Origin: Primula veris
Lineage: Eukaryota > Streptophyta > Magnoliopsida > Ericales > Primulaceae
Reading direction: 5' to 3'
DNA: 64,000 nt
Assembly (NCBI GenBank): GCA_963682055.1
Contig: OY821743.1
Span: forward strand, 13,466,566 to 13,530,565
Shown here: piece by piece, positions 23,704-33,405 of the stretch
Layout: each line of letters starts with the position of its first letter
How positions within the stretch are numbered: position 1 is the first letter of the stretch
Translations under genes and position numbers: made by a program
Notes under the pieces: model-generated
Database searches by the model: none
The model's input: only the letters and a program-made list of their open reading frames with translations
Told to the model about the DNA's origin: nothing

Positions 23704-23993
23704 TGTGACGACCCAGATTTCCAGGAAGGAAATTCTGTGGTGCGCTGTTGTGCATCAGTCCCACATCGTCCAGATATGAGAGTACCCTTGTGGTATATGA
23801 GCTTAAATATCCATTTACTATCAACAATGCCTTTTAAAGCCGTTCGGCACAATAGCGAGGACGTAACTCCACAGTTAAGCGTGCTTAACTTGTAGTAGTA
23901 CCAGGATGGGTGAGCCCCTGGGAAGTTGTGTCAAAGCGGACAATATTGTTGATACGGGCATGGCGGTTCGGTCCGTGGGGCCAGGTCGTTACA
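23704..23993 (+). repeat. Cassandra 5' LTR
   Basis: It runs from TGTGACGACCC to GTCGTTACA, 290 bp. The 5S-like segment is at about 23,855-23,930. Confidence 0.93.
23855..23930 (+). promoter_or_regulatory. 5S rRNA-like segment in Cassandra 5' LTR (possible Pol III control region)
   Basis: ACTCCACAGTTAAGCGTGCTT and AGTAGTACCAGGATGGGTGA followed by CCTGGGAAGTT parallel the internal control region and 3' half of plant 5S rRNA. The copy is incomplete and mutated, so it is not a functional 5S gene. In this family such segments are known to act as Pol III promoters. Confidence 0.8.
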
Positions 23994-24102
23994 GATGGTA
24001 TTAGAGCCTCTATCTGGCCAGAAATGTGTGGACTAGCATGTGTGTGTGAACCCCTGAAGGACGACGTGCCCGATGAGGACGTCGTGCCTAAGGGAGGGTG
24101 AT

Positions 24103-24393
24103 TGTGACGACCCAGATTTCCAGGAAGGAAATTCTGTGGTGCGGTGTTGTGCGTCAATCCCACATCGCCCAGATATGAGAGTACCCATGTGGTATATGAG
24201 CTAAAAGATCCATTTCCTATCAACAAGGCCTTTTATAGTCGTGCGGCACAATAGCAAGGACGGAACTCCACAGTTAAGCGTGTTTAACTTGGAGCAGTAC
24301 CAGTATGGGTGACCCCCCTGGGAAGTTGTGCCAAAGCGGACAATATTGTTGATACGGGCATGGTGGTTCGGTCCGTAGGGCCGGCTCGTTACA
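24103..24393 (+). repeat. Cassandra 3' LTR
   Basis: A 291-bp repeat of 23,704-23,993, starting TGTGACGACCC and ending CTCGTTACA. Its 5S-like part is at 24,256-24,330. Confidence 0.93.
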
Positions 24394-24764
24394 GATTCGT
24401 TTGGAGTCATTCCAAGACCTCTAAGATATCACATTATTCCTAATGGTAAAGACATGCCATGTTAGGACTATCCCTTATGCGGGTCTGATAAGTAAACAGC
24501 ATCGGTATAACCAAAAAAGGGTTGCGTTAATTCGAGTACCGAAGGGGGTAGGTACACTCGATGACGCAAAATGGGATAAGACAAGCCCTTATCCACAGTT
24601 ACCTTAAGGTAATGAGAAAATGTCTTTTACGCCATTTCGATAGCAGCGTGTTAGCACGATGCTGTGTCGAGCTATACCATTCACAACAGACGAGATGTTC
24701 ATCCTAGCACATTAGACCAAGTACAATAATGCGCTTATTATACTTAGATATGAACATCATGGTT

Positions 24765-27700
24765 CAATATCTCTTCATCGTCACATCAGGGACGGACTGG
24801 GTCTATATCAATGTCTAGTGATCGAACGATCATGGGAGAATTTGACGACTTAGCGTCATGATGACTACAACGTCATAACACTTTCTGGGTGTAGTCTGAA
24901 TCATGGACTTAGATTCAATCTTTACGGGACTCGATCATCAGGCCGAGTCACTACCGTGTCTTCCCAAGATCTTTCATCTCGAAGGCAAATCCAAAAGTGG
25001 ATGTATAAAAAAAACACGCAAGGGCATAATACTTGTTCAAGTATCCCAAGCTGATCAAGTACACACTTAGGCGGGTATACCACATCCGCTCGGATTATAT
25101 TAATCCATATAGTGAACGTCTCATTTAATTGAGATCATGTTCCGTGGTCAGGAACTACTTGATTCAAGCATTATGATGTCACACAGGGACCTTCATCTAT
25201 ATCTTTTTGTCTAAATCTCCATAGAGATAAAACCGTGACCACATTCATGGCTGCATACTCAGTTTTTGGAAACTATTAAACTGGTAAAGAAGGGGACTGT
25301 TATAATATCTATTACGAAGAAATCAACCATCTCGTAATCAATTCCAAGGTGCAAGAGAAGCCTTGCGCTACTAGGTGAGCATTATACAATCTTATTATTC
25401 TCATCACTCTTTCTTACGAATAACCAAATAAATGAACTCGTTTAACATTGGTGGTGTTGGAGCTACAGGTCCGAACACACTTTCGCTAAGGAATCTACTT
25501 GGATTGCAAGTTTCCATTAGTCCAGTCTATTATACGTTGACTTAAGGCAACGGTACATGGTTCCCTGTCATAATTTGCTAATATTATCAGTCGTCACCGA
25601 ATATATGAACAAGTAATCAATGACAGTCTCGTTTCGCTTCAATATCGTCTAAGATATCATGATCGGCAGATATTTCGAGATTCTTAGGATGAGGAGGAAA
25701 TCACACATCTCCTTGATCCTTTATAATCTCATGCGACAAACAAGTTTCAGTTCACCACCTCCGGGGCTGAATGAATTAGGAACCGGTCAACTTTCTCGTA
25801 TCTTAGGAAGGATGACAGACGGACGGCCGATGGCAGCGTCCTTTTCTTGGCGGGTTCGGTCAAAGCAACGTGTTACTACATGAACACGACGTCCGACAGG
25901 AACGCCTATCCTTGCAAGCATTTTGCAGCAGGTATAAATGATCTCGTGACATCTCATAAAGTCATTAAATGCGTTTGGCATTTAGTTAGACTTGAAGGAG
26001 TCTATGCACTTACTTATCACTAAGTGCAGTTTTGGGATCAAGCTAAGACCGAGTGGGTTATGCCACGTTACTTCACGTCGTTCCTTATCAACGGTAACGT
26101 GCAAATCTCCCCCTAACGATGGGGAGAACAGTCTTAGTGATGTCACTTTCGCATATCATGCAGTAAAGAGATCGCTTGCTAAGGTTACTCTATCAAATGA
26201 TAGGCATGGGATTCATAATCGACTTATGTCCCCTTCAAAGGTCCATATTTTGAACGCTATAGCGGCTCAATCAAAATATTAATTAAGCACTCTAAACACG
26301 CATTAATATGAGACTTCTGGCTCATAACTAGTAACCAACTGGTACTTATATGGTGTTTGACTGTCTATGGGACTCATAACAGACCAATGCAACAAAATAG
26401 CATAACCCCACACGGAAATATAAATCTTTGTGTGCAAGACCAAGAAATGCGTTCAATCATTTGCAGTCGCATCATCAAACTTTTCGTGAGTCCATTTGGG
26501 TCTGAACATAATCGACCGAGTGTTCAATTTCAATTTCCAAACTCAAGTAATTCAAATCGAATTTTCGATTCTTACTCTTCGGAATTATCAAGTCGACTAG
26601 ACTTTTCAGGATAATCCGGATCATGAGCCATCAACTTAATGATAGGGCTAAAAGTTTGGAAAGTGCTGCATTTATGTGAACAACATTAAAATGTGACCAT
26701 ATTGTCGATGCATCAACCATAACCATTTATATTTATGGCCCGTCTTATGGTTGGATAAGTCCACAATAACTCCTTCAATTCTTTACAAGAATTCTACGAA
26801 TTCATTTCGTGATCTTTACACATACTAGTCCTTCAAAGTGAGCATTAATGACATGAATTTCGGATTAATTGCGAAAGATATTCTTAGACAGAATCCAAAT
26901 GTGATGCGATTATAAATCAAGCATCATCTTTTGATCTGGGAATATCTCATCCGGTCAATACCACAATATCAAAATGCTCTTATCAATCAACGACAGGCGA
27001 ATGATAGTATAGACAATCATGCTTTAGCATCTAAATCATTTATCATTTATCATTTCGACGACAGGCGAAATGATAAGATAACTTTAAATGCTTTTAAAAT
27101 TTTGTGATAGAAACCACTTGAAAGATATTTCAACTCCTCTAAAATACGCTTTTGATCGTATTGAATGGAGGCTATGTAAAGAAATTTTAATTCTTTCATG
27201 AGCTATTACCAGATAACACTGGTTTTCTCGAATATTTTATAACTCAACAAGGTACGGCAGGACCTACATGAGTATAAGACCTCATATTTGACAAATCAAT
27301 TTAGTTTTACCAAATATTTTGATTTGGAACGACATGTCCAGAATCGTTGTCATTGAGTACTCTTTTAGGCAAATAGTTGGTGAAATTATGTGGTACACTG
27401 TTACCCACTATTTCAAGAAAATCAACTACACCACAGGTATTGCCTAAAATTTCATAATTTAAAGTTTGATCACATTTTTCAAAGGAATTTGCTCAAAGCA
27501 CTTTAAATTATTTCGAGAAATTTCGTAAACAGGCAAACCACAATCCAAAAGTATGGTCCAAATGGAAAATAATAATACAAATGGAAAACAAAATCCAGAT
27601 GAGCGAAAAAATGACTCAATGATTTATCAAAATCAATAAAGAAAGGTACCAAACTTATTTGAGCCACAAAACCGGGGGTCTCAAAAGTTTCCTTTCAGTT

Positions 27701-27955
27701 ATCTTTAACCACATTAGCATCGGTTTTTCCACCTTTATAATAGTTGTGAACTATTTAAGGAGTAACCGTGCATGACCTTTGTCTTTATAGCATAGATTTG
27801 GCTCATTGAGCATTATCTCTTGCTTTGTGACAACGGGCCATATTGTTCCTTTCAATTACTGTCTTGGAGCCACAGGTTTTCGATTTTAACGATTGTCTAA
27901 AATCTCGCTTGGCTAGGCGATTCATCGGGATCGCGATAGTTCGAGACAAATAACA
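24765..27955 (-). pseudogene. Interior of the decayed copia element (protease-integrase-RT region)
   Basis: The sequence has the element's base composition, with only scattered minus-strand fragments reminiscent of integrase and RT. No frame stays open for more than about 60 codons with recognisable motifs. It follows in order from the Gag relic at 27,960-28,223, so I assign it by position. Confidence 0.5.
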
Positions 27956-27959
27956 CTTG

Positions 27960-28223
27960 TCTCGGTTCTCGATTCGTGGAAAAAAAATATACACGAAGAG
28001 CATTAATATCAGGCAAACAATTCGCCATTGACCCATTAGGATTAAAACTACTCATCGGGGTAATTTTCTTATCCAATAACAGATGGGCGATAAAGGAACA
28101 TGGTGAATATAAATTCACGATACTGCTTATGGAATACAATTTCCAAGCTAGTATTTTGGTGAATGATTGCTCCAATATGTCAATTTCAGACATTTGTTCA
28201 CCATAGACGTCATCACGTCTCAA
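27960..28223 (-). pseudogene. copia Gag relic
   Basis: The minus strand reads S-F-I-A-H-L-L-L, then P-N-G-S-M-A-N-C-L-P-D-I-N-A. This parallels the plant copia Gag segment around E-L-I-S-H-L-L-V-A-E and R-P-T-G-S-x-P-x-P-E-V-N-A. Its position near the 5' LTR (right end) fits Gag. It is broken by stops. Confidence 0.6.
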
Positions 28224-28229
28224 ATGTGG

Positions 28230-29990
28230 CGGCGGAATAAAATCAACGCCTTAACATTCATCTTGATGGTAACAACAAACTCGTGTTTTACTCATCAAAG
28301 ATGGCATCTAAAAAAAAAATTGGGCATCACATTTTCACACATCAGGGTGAGTAACATGTGGTGATAGATTAAAATCAATATTTAAACAGTCATTTCGCAA
28401 CTGTTTTTTTACGATTTTTCTCATCATAGATGGCATCCAACATGTGTTGAGAGTTCTGGATTATTTATCATATAAAACGACTGGTTTATATGTTTATGGT
28501 TTGCACAAGCATAAACTTTATTTCGAAACGACAGGTTCGAAAAATAGTTTTGCTTTTAATGTGAATAGGTTCTCATTGATTGAACGACATGTCGATACAG
28601 AGACACCAATTCGGCGAAACATACATCACTATATAAACACACTCGGGGAAATTATTATTAGTCAACCCCTTTCGGTAGCTCTACTTGAAAAACGACCAGG
28701 AAAGACAGTGAGGGTGGAGGGCACGAATGCCACTTAAAACCGACCTCATTAGGATATCGACTTCCGCCTATATCTTTCCTAGACATCGTATCCAAATAGG
28801 TGAGCCTAGTTGGGGAGGGTTCATAATTTTTCCAACTTAAATGTGAAAATATATGATTTCGCAAATTAACATATTTTACACAAGTGTACATGGCAGTAAA
28901 TAAATACATAGATCGTACTTGCTTGCATGATTAAATAATATAGCAGTAGCATGGTAGTATATATTAGTACAATCTAAATTTACCAATTTACACTAAGCAA
29001 GATATTACTTAATATTTAATTATTCTATTGCTATATGTGTAAGTTCTATACATGGTAACTAAATCATTCATGTAGGTAATATGTTTTATTTAGCAATTTA
29101 CAATATACACGCAAGCTACATAAATGGTAATTCACAAGATTCATTATATCATAAAAGTAATCAAATATTAACTCATGTTAATTGACTAATTACTTTAATA
29201 AGTTCCAAGATCTCATCCATTGACCATATAATAGGCATATTTGAACTTGTATACTATTATGTGTATAGGGTTAAACTATAGGGACCGTAGCATAATATAA
29301 GTAAACTTATAAGTATTCTCTTACAACATTATTACTAAGTCATCCCACAAGTTTCAGAATATTTCAAAAATAGTCCCTACCAGTTTTAAAAGAACAGTTT
29401 TGGTTTTACAGGTTTTACGGACATGCAGTTGGTTAATTAAATACTCCTAACCATACAGAATCTACTTTACAGTATAAGTTCCATTAGGTTTTTAAATCTA
29501 ATTCAATTAAATACCAGAAACTTAAGCAATATCTATCACTTAGGCTTAATTATCAATATAGGCAGTGTTGGCACAATACCAATTTAACATGCACAGAACA
29601 ATTATATTCTCATATACATGCAGTTTACCGAAAATAGTTAATTAATTTATTTTATGTATCGTACGTCTGGTATTTTGGAGAAGGTCGAAATGAACCCAAT
29701 AAAATCGGATAAATCTCAAGATTTATAAATACTCAATATCTGCGCGTTTAGCAAAAATCTCCAATATCCGCGAGCGTATATCTTGGTCTCCGCGAGCAAA
29801 GTGCTCACTTTTGTTTTGTTTTGCAGGGAGAACAATAACTATTTATTTGAATACCCTGATCGACAGAACACAAACTATTAACCCCTGCTGATTTTTTATT
29901 TTTTTTTATAATTACCCAATTCAATCTCCAAGCGGATACCCTCGTGTTCGAACAAATATATGATTTTTTCGAGCAAAGTGCTGATAACGT
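28230..29990. other. 5' untranslated part of the decayed copia element
   Basis: AT-rich interior between the Gag relic and the right-hand LTR. No motif is recognised apart from the GTGCTGATAACGTG phrase at 29,979-29,992, the complement of a primer-site region. Confidence 0.45.
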
Positions 29991-29992
29991 GT

Positions 29993-30204
29993 TGTGTGAC
30001 ATATTAGCTCACATATATATGTATATAGATATAAATAGAGAATATAGAAAGAGACAACAACATGATTTTTATTAATCAGAATGTGTATGAATGAATGTGA
30101 AATACAAGACCTCTAACTCTCTTTATATAGATAGAGGGATAGGGTTACAAAACCACTTGGACCCATAAAGTACAAGCCCAATAGTACAATAATATTCTAC
30201 AACA
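29993..30204 (-). repeat. 5' LTR of the 22.5-30.2 kb copia element
   Basis: A 212-bp partner of 22,527-22,738, with about 15 differences by eye. It contains the shared text GAGACAACAACATG and CTTTATATAGATAGAGGG. Confidence 0.9.
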
Positions 30205-30586
30205 CTTATATATATATAGTTATAAATATTAAATAAGTATATTAGTTGTTATATGTTTTACCTTAATGAACTTTCTTAATGTGTGCATGGGGCGCTTGCC
30301 CTGGTTCTTATAATCAGATGACTGTTTTATTAAAAAAAAATGATTGGAAAATTCTCCCAGCTTACTCACCGGAAACTAAACCTCAATAACAAATTATACT
30401 TATATACTCGTATGAAAACGAAAATCTGTTAACCAAAACTGAATCATCACAACTCTGCATTTTCTAACACAACCTTGTAATTATTTAATTGTCTAAAATA
30501 TTGTATATTTTTGTTTAAAAAATTACTATTTAAGATTTTAATATTTCATTCTCGGTCTGCTAGCTCCGAATCGATCAACGAGACAG

Positions 30587-30657
30587 ATGTTGGGCGAGGA
30601 GGACAATGGAGGACGAAGATATGTTTTTTGGGATGAGGAAGGATCTCTGGTTTCAGA
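30587..30657 (+). pseudogene. Possible first exon of an unknown, broken gene
   Basis: ATG at 30,587 opens a short acidic frame (M-L-G-E-E-D-N-G-G-R-R-Y-V-F-W-D-E-E) that runs to a donor-like TTTCAGA then GTAAAA. The TRIM array follows 30 bp later. The coding-like debris at 31,871-32,245 on the same strand might be the rest of this gene, but the link is a guess. Confidence 0.25.
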
Positions 30658-30688
30658 GTAAAAATACATTTTTTTGTTTTTTTGTTTT

Positions 30689-31228
30689 TATTATAATTCA
30701 TATTCATTTACCATTGAAAGACCTCGTAATGGTAAGGATGATATTTATAAATCACATGCTCGATTATTATCTAGACGATGCGGTATAATTACTCTAACAC
30801 TTCCCCTCGCTCGTGGCCCGACATTTCAAGGGTTTTACGAGCGGACATATTAAATGGGTGGAGGTAAGCCCAACATCGCTAGGCCCGCTCTGATAACATA
30901 TTAGAATCCATATAGCTTACCATTAAAAAGGCTCATAATGGTAAGGATGAAAACTCTTTATAAAACACAAGATTGATCGATATTATATCGATGTGGGATA
31001 ATATAACTCTAACACCCTCCTCGCTCGTGGCCCGACATTTCAAGGGTAGAAGGAGCGGATATAATGAATGGGTGGAGGTGAGGTCCAATATTGATGGTCC
31101 GCTCTGATATCATATTAGAATTCATATTTTTTTACCATTAAAATACCTCGTAATGGTAAGGATGAATATCTATTTATAAACCACAACATCGATTATTATC
31201 TAAACGATGTGTGATAATTACTCTAACA
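30689..31228 (-). mobile_element. TRIM tandem array: three LTRs, two internal cores
   Basis: LTRs lie at 30,689-30,799, 30,899-31,014 and 31,113-31,228. They are separated by two ~99-bp cores that each carry CTCGCTCGTGGCCCGACATT and end in CGCTCTGATA, the complement of the tRNA-Met primer site. This is the same family as the left LTR of the TRIM at 19,814. The LTR-core-LTR-core-LTR pattern is what unequal recombination between two copies produces. No matching target duplication was seen at the outer ends. Confidence 0.82.
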
Positions 31229-31550
31229 ATTTGTGTTAAAATGAGAGGAAGATGAAAATCAATTTTTCTTTGAGTTATGTGATTTAATCTCAGTCATTCA
31301 AATTAACGGTTAGGATCTTGGTGTCCAAGTTGATGTTTTTTAAAGTGTTCCTATATCTTTTTCCATATATAAATATACGCTAGCGAACTTGCCCACACGA
31401 TACCTGGTGTAACGTGTGAATTTGTGTAACGCTAAAAAAATATGTATAATAGATATCAAATAATAACTCTATAACATGTAAGAATTTGAGGAATAAATCA
31501 GATTAATATTAAATATATACAAAGATCAGTAGGTTACTCACTAATCAAGG

Positions 31551-31860
31551 GTAGGGCTGGGTCTGGTTCGGTTCGGTTTTTAGAAAAACCGAAACCGATC
31601 ATATTTTTCGGTTTGATTTTTTTCGGTTTCGGTCTTTTTTATTTTTTGGACCGAACCGGACCGGGTTTTTTCGGTCCAGTTTCGGTTTTTCGATTATTTT
31701 TCGGTCTTTTTCGGTTTTTTTGTCTTTTTCGGTTTCGGTCTTTTTCGGTTCGGTTTTATTAAAAACCGAAACCGACCCGAATTGTTTTCGGTTTTTCGGT
31801 TTCGGTCTTTTTCGGTTCGGTTATTGGTCCGGTTCGGTTTTTTCGGTTTTTCGCGTGGCT
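31551..31860. mobile_element. CGGTTT-rich insertion flanked by a 10-bp direct repeat
   Basis: A 310-bp block is made almost entirely of TTTTTCGGTTTCGGTC-like text, between identical decamers CTAATCAAGG at 31,541-31,550 and 31,861-31,870. A 9-10-bp target duplication suggests a Mutator-type non-autonomous element, although the ends (GTAGGGCTGGG and CGCGTGGCT) show no clear terminal inverted repeat. Confidence 0.6.
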
Positions 31861-31870
31861 CTAATCAAGG

Positions 31871-32245
31871 GGATCTTTGAGTGAAGGAAATGAGGAAGGA
31901 AATGTAGAGAACAGAGAAGTTGAAAATGTTGTTGATCAGATTTCTATTTCAAGTACGCAAGTTGACATTGCTCCCATGAGGGATGAAAATGTATATTGGC
32001 TTCAGAAGCTAATTTGAGTGAGGTGGGTGGCCAGTTTAGCTCTGTTCTCTCTCCAAATGCATAGGCTTTTCTTTCTTCTAAACCAAGCAATGCCTCTATT
32101 GACAAGGAAAATGTTCCAATTAGTGAGGAGTCAAGAACGGAAAAGAACAGGAAAAAGAAAGAAAAGCAAAAAGAAAGCTGATGAAGAAGTTACAAAGGTT
32201 CTTGCTAGTAGCAAAAAAATTGTACCTTTCAACAACACTAATTTA
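31871..32245 (+). pseudogene. Coding debris of an unknown protein, frameshifted
   Basis: Plus-strand frames read like a real, charged protein: S-E-G-N-E-E-G-N-V-E-N-R-E-V-E-N-V-V first, then after a frame change L-A-S-E-A-N-L-S-E-V-G-G-Q. After a TAG comes N-A-S-I-D-K-E-N-V-P-I-S-E-E-S, followed by a Lys/Arg-rich stretch and a further frame change. The low-complexity character gives no domain. At least two frameshifts and one stop show it is dead. The insertion at 31,551 sits directly in front of it. Confidence 0.5.
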
Positions 32246-32285
32246 ACATCATTGATCAAACACTTAATTCACTACCATTGATCAA

Positions 32286-32372
32286 AACTTAATTCGATGT
32301 TACTGCTAGGAAAACTTAATTCGATATCACTGCTAGGAAAACTTAATTCTATATCACTGCTAGGAAAACTTG
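32286..32372. repeat. Short tandem repeat, three copies of ~28 bp
   Basis: AACTTAATTCGATATCACTG followed by CTAGGAAA occurs three times with small changes. The stretch from here to the YSL promoter holds no gene. Confidence 0.8.
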
Positions 32373-32957
32373 CACAAATTGTAGTGGTAGTAGTTTTCAG
32401 TTGCACAAAGTTGTACTAAAAGTCTAAAACAAAAGTAGTAATTCAAATAAATGGGTCTCTGTTACAAAATGAAAAAAGAGAGATAGATGAGTGTGATAAT
32501 TACAATAAAAAGCAGAAATAATAACGGACAAAAACTAATTGAATTCAATATTCATTAAGGTTTTTATAAATATTAATTGATTAGGATTTACACTGAAGAC
32601 CAAGTAGGAATTTTCAAAAGTGTAGATCGCTTTTGCGTAAAGAATTCACCGCATGGTGAGGGATTATAAACATTTGGTGTTTTATATGTAGAGTATCTAA
32701 GGTTAGTGTTTTTCAGTTTTGAAATGGGAAGATAAATCTCATTTGAGGAAATTCATAGAAGGAAAAAAAAAAAAGAGAGCTATGTAGACTTGAAAGGAAA
32801 ATAAATAAAAATTTAAGGGCATTCTTGGCTTTTTATAGACTTATAGTAACGTTAATATTCCAAGTTGCACAGAGTTACATGCATATTCAGGTTCTGTTTT
32901 AACTATATATCTCTTCCTAGGAAAAAGGGATTCCTTAATATTAGGATGATTTCTCTC

Positions 32958-32966
32958 TATATATAC
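32958..32966 (+). promoter_or_regulatory. Candidate TATA box of the YSL gene
   Basis: TATATATAC lies 115 bp before the ATG at 33,081, a normal distance for a plant TATA box with a short leader. No further cis element is certain. Confidence 0.45.
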
Positions 32967-33080
32967 GAATCACACAAGTCTAATCATTATATCCCATTGT
33001 AGCTAACCAATAAAATATTTAAACCCTCTGGAAATATATCTCACCTTAACCCCTTCAAGAAATCTTTCTGCTAGAGAAAG

Positions 33081-33405
33081 ATGGATATTGAAGGTATGGA
33101 AGAGGAGACCTCGTTCAAGGAGCTTGAGGAGAAAGTGCCATCGTGGCCAAACCAGATTACATGCAGGGCGATCTTTACAAGTGCTATACTTAGCGTAGTT
33201 TTTAGCTTCATAGTTACTAAGCTCTGCCTAACAACCGGGGTGATACCATCATTTAGCGTTTCTGCGGGTCTACTAGGGTTTGCTATCATAAAGGCCTACA
33301 CCGAATTGCTCAACAAATTTGGGTTATTGAAACAACCTTTTACTCGCCAAGAAAACACCGTTATCCAGACGTGTGTGGTTGCATCCTCGGGCATCGCCTT
33401 TAGCA
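33081..33405 (+). CDS. YSL7: YSL exon 1
   Basis: It has 108 codons plus one base. A Glu/Lys-rich cytosolic N-terminus is followed by the first two membrane segments and the conserved [13 protein letters not shown] motif. It ends TTTAGCA then GTAATT, phase 1. Confidence 0.92.

Larger units (their letters stand above)
23704..24393 (+). mobile_element. Cassandra TRIM (5S rRNA-like LTRs), complete, nested
   Basis: Near-identical LTRs of 290 and 291 bp flank a 109-bp core. A perfect 5-bp target duplication GATTC sits at 23,699-23,703 and 24,394-24,398. The core begins with GATGGTATTAGAGCC, a one-base variant of the initiator tRNA-Met primer site, and ends with the purine tract AAGGGAGGG. Each LTR holds a 5S-rRNA-like segment with GTTAAGCGTGCTTAACT and GGATGGGTGA followed by CCTGGGAAGTT, the hallmark of Cassandra. 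There is no coding capacity; the element relies on proteins from other retrotransposons. It interrupts the RNase H region of the surrounding copia element. The LTRs differ at about 25 sites, so it too is old. Confidence 0.95.
23645..24700 (-). pseudogene. copia RT C-terminus and RNase H relic (split by Cassandra)
   Basis: Minus-strand reading of 24,420-24,760 gives S-Y-L-S-I-I-S-A-L-L-Y-L, then N-G-V-K-D-I-F. These correspond to the copia motifs around L-S-A-I-G-A-L-L-Y-L and W-N-G-V-K-H-I-F. Beyond the Cassandra insert, 23,650-23,700 gives H-Y-D-I-V-L-Y-E-T-T-R-E-F-I-W-L, the RNase H motif usually close to H-A-E-I-I-A-L-H-E-A-T-R-E. At least four in-frame stops lie between them. Confidence 0.75.
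22527..30204 (-). mobile_element. Decayed Ty1/copia LTR retrotransposon, minus strand
   Basis: Two 212-bp LTRs (22,527-22,738 and 29,993-30,204) share one orientation. On the minus strand each starts TGTTGTAG and ends CACA, with a polypurine tract CCAAAAGGGGAG just before the 3' LTR. Next to the 5' LTR (right end) the text CACGTTATCAGCAC is typical of copia primer-site regions. Inside, minus-strand relics run in the copia order: Gag (27,960-28,223), integrase-like debris, RT and RNase H (23,650-24,700). Frames are full of stops. The LTRs differ at about 15 of 212 sites by eye, so the insertion is old. A Cassandra TRIM is nested inside. The flanking pentamers ACTAT and CTTAT do not match well. 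Confidence 0.85.

Noticed and set aside
23855..24330. True 5S rRNA genes
   Set aside because: Only a partial, mutated 5S-like part is present, inside Cassandra LTRs.
27803..28223. Overlapping ORFs on both strands near 28 kb as host genes
   Set aside because: The minus strand matches copia Gag in the expected place within the LTR-bounded element; the others are shadows.
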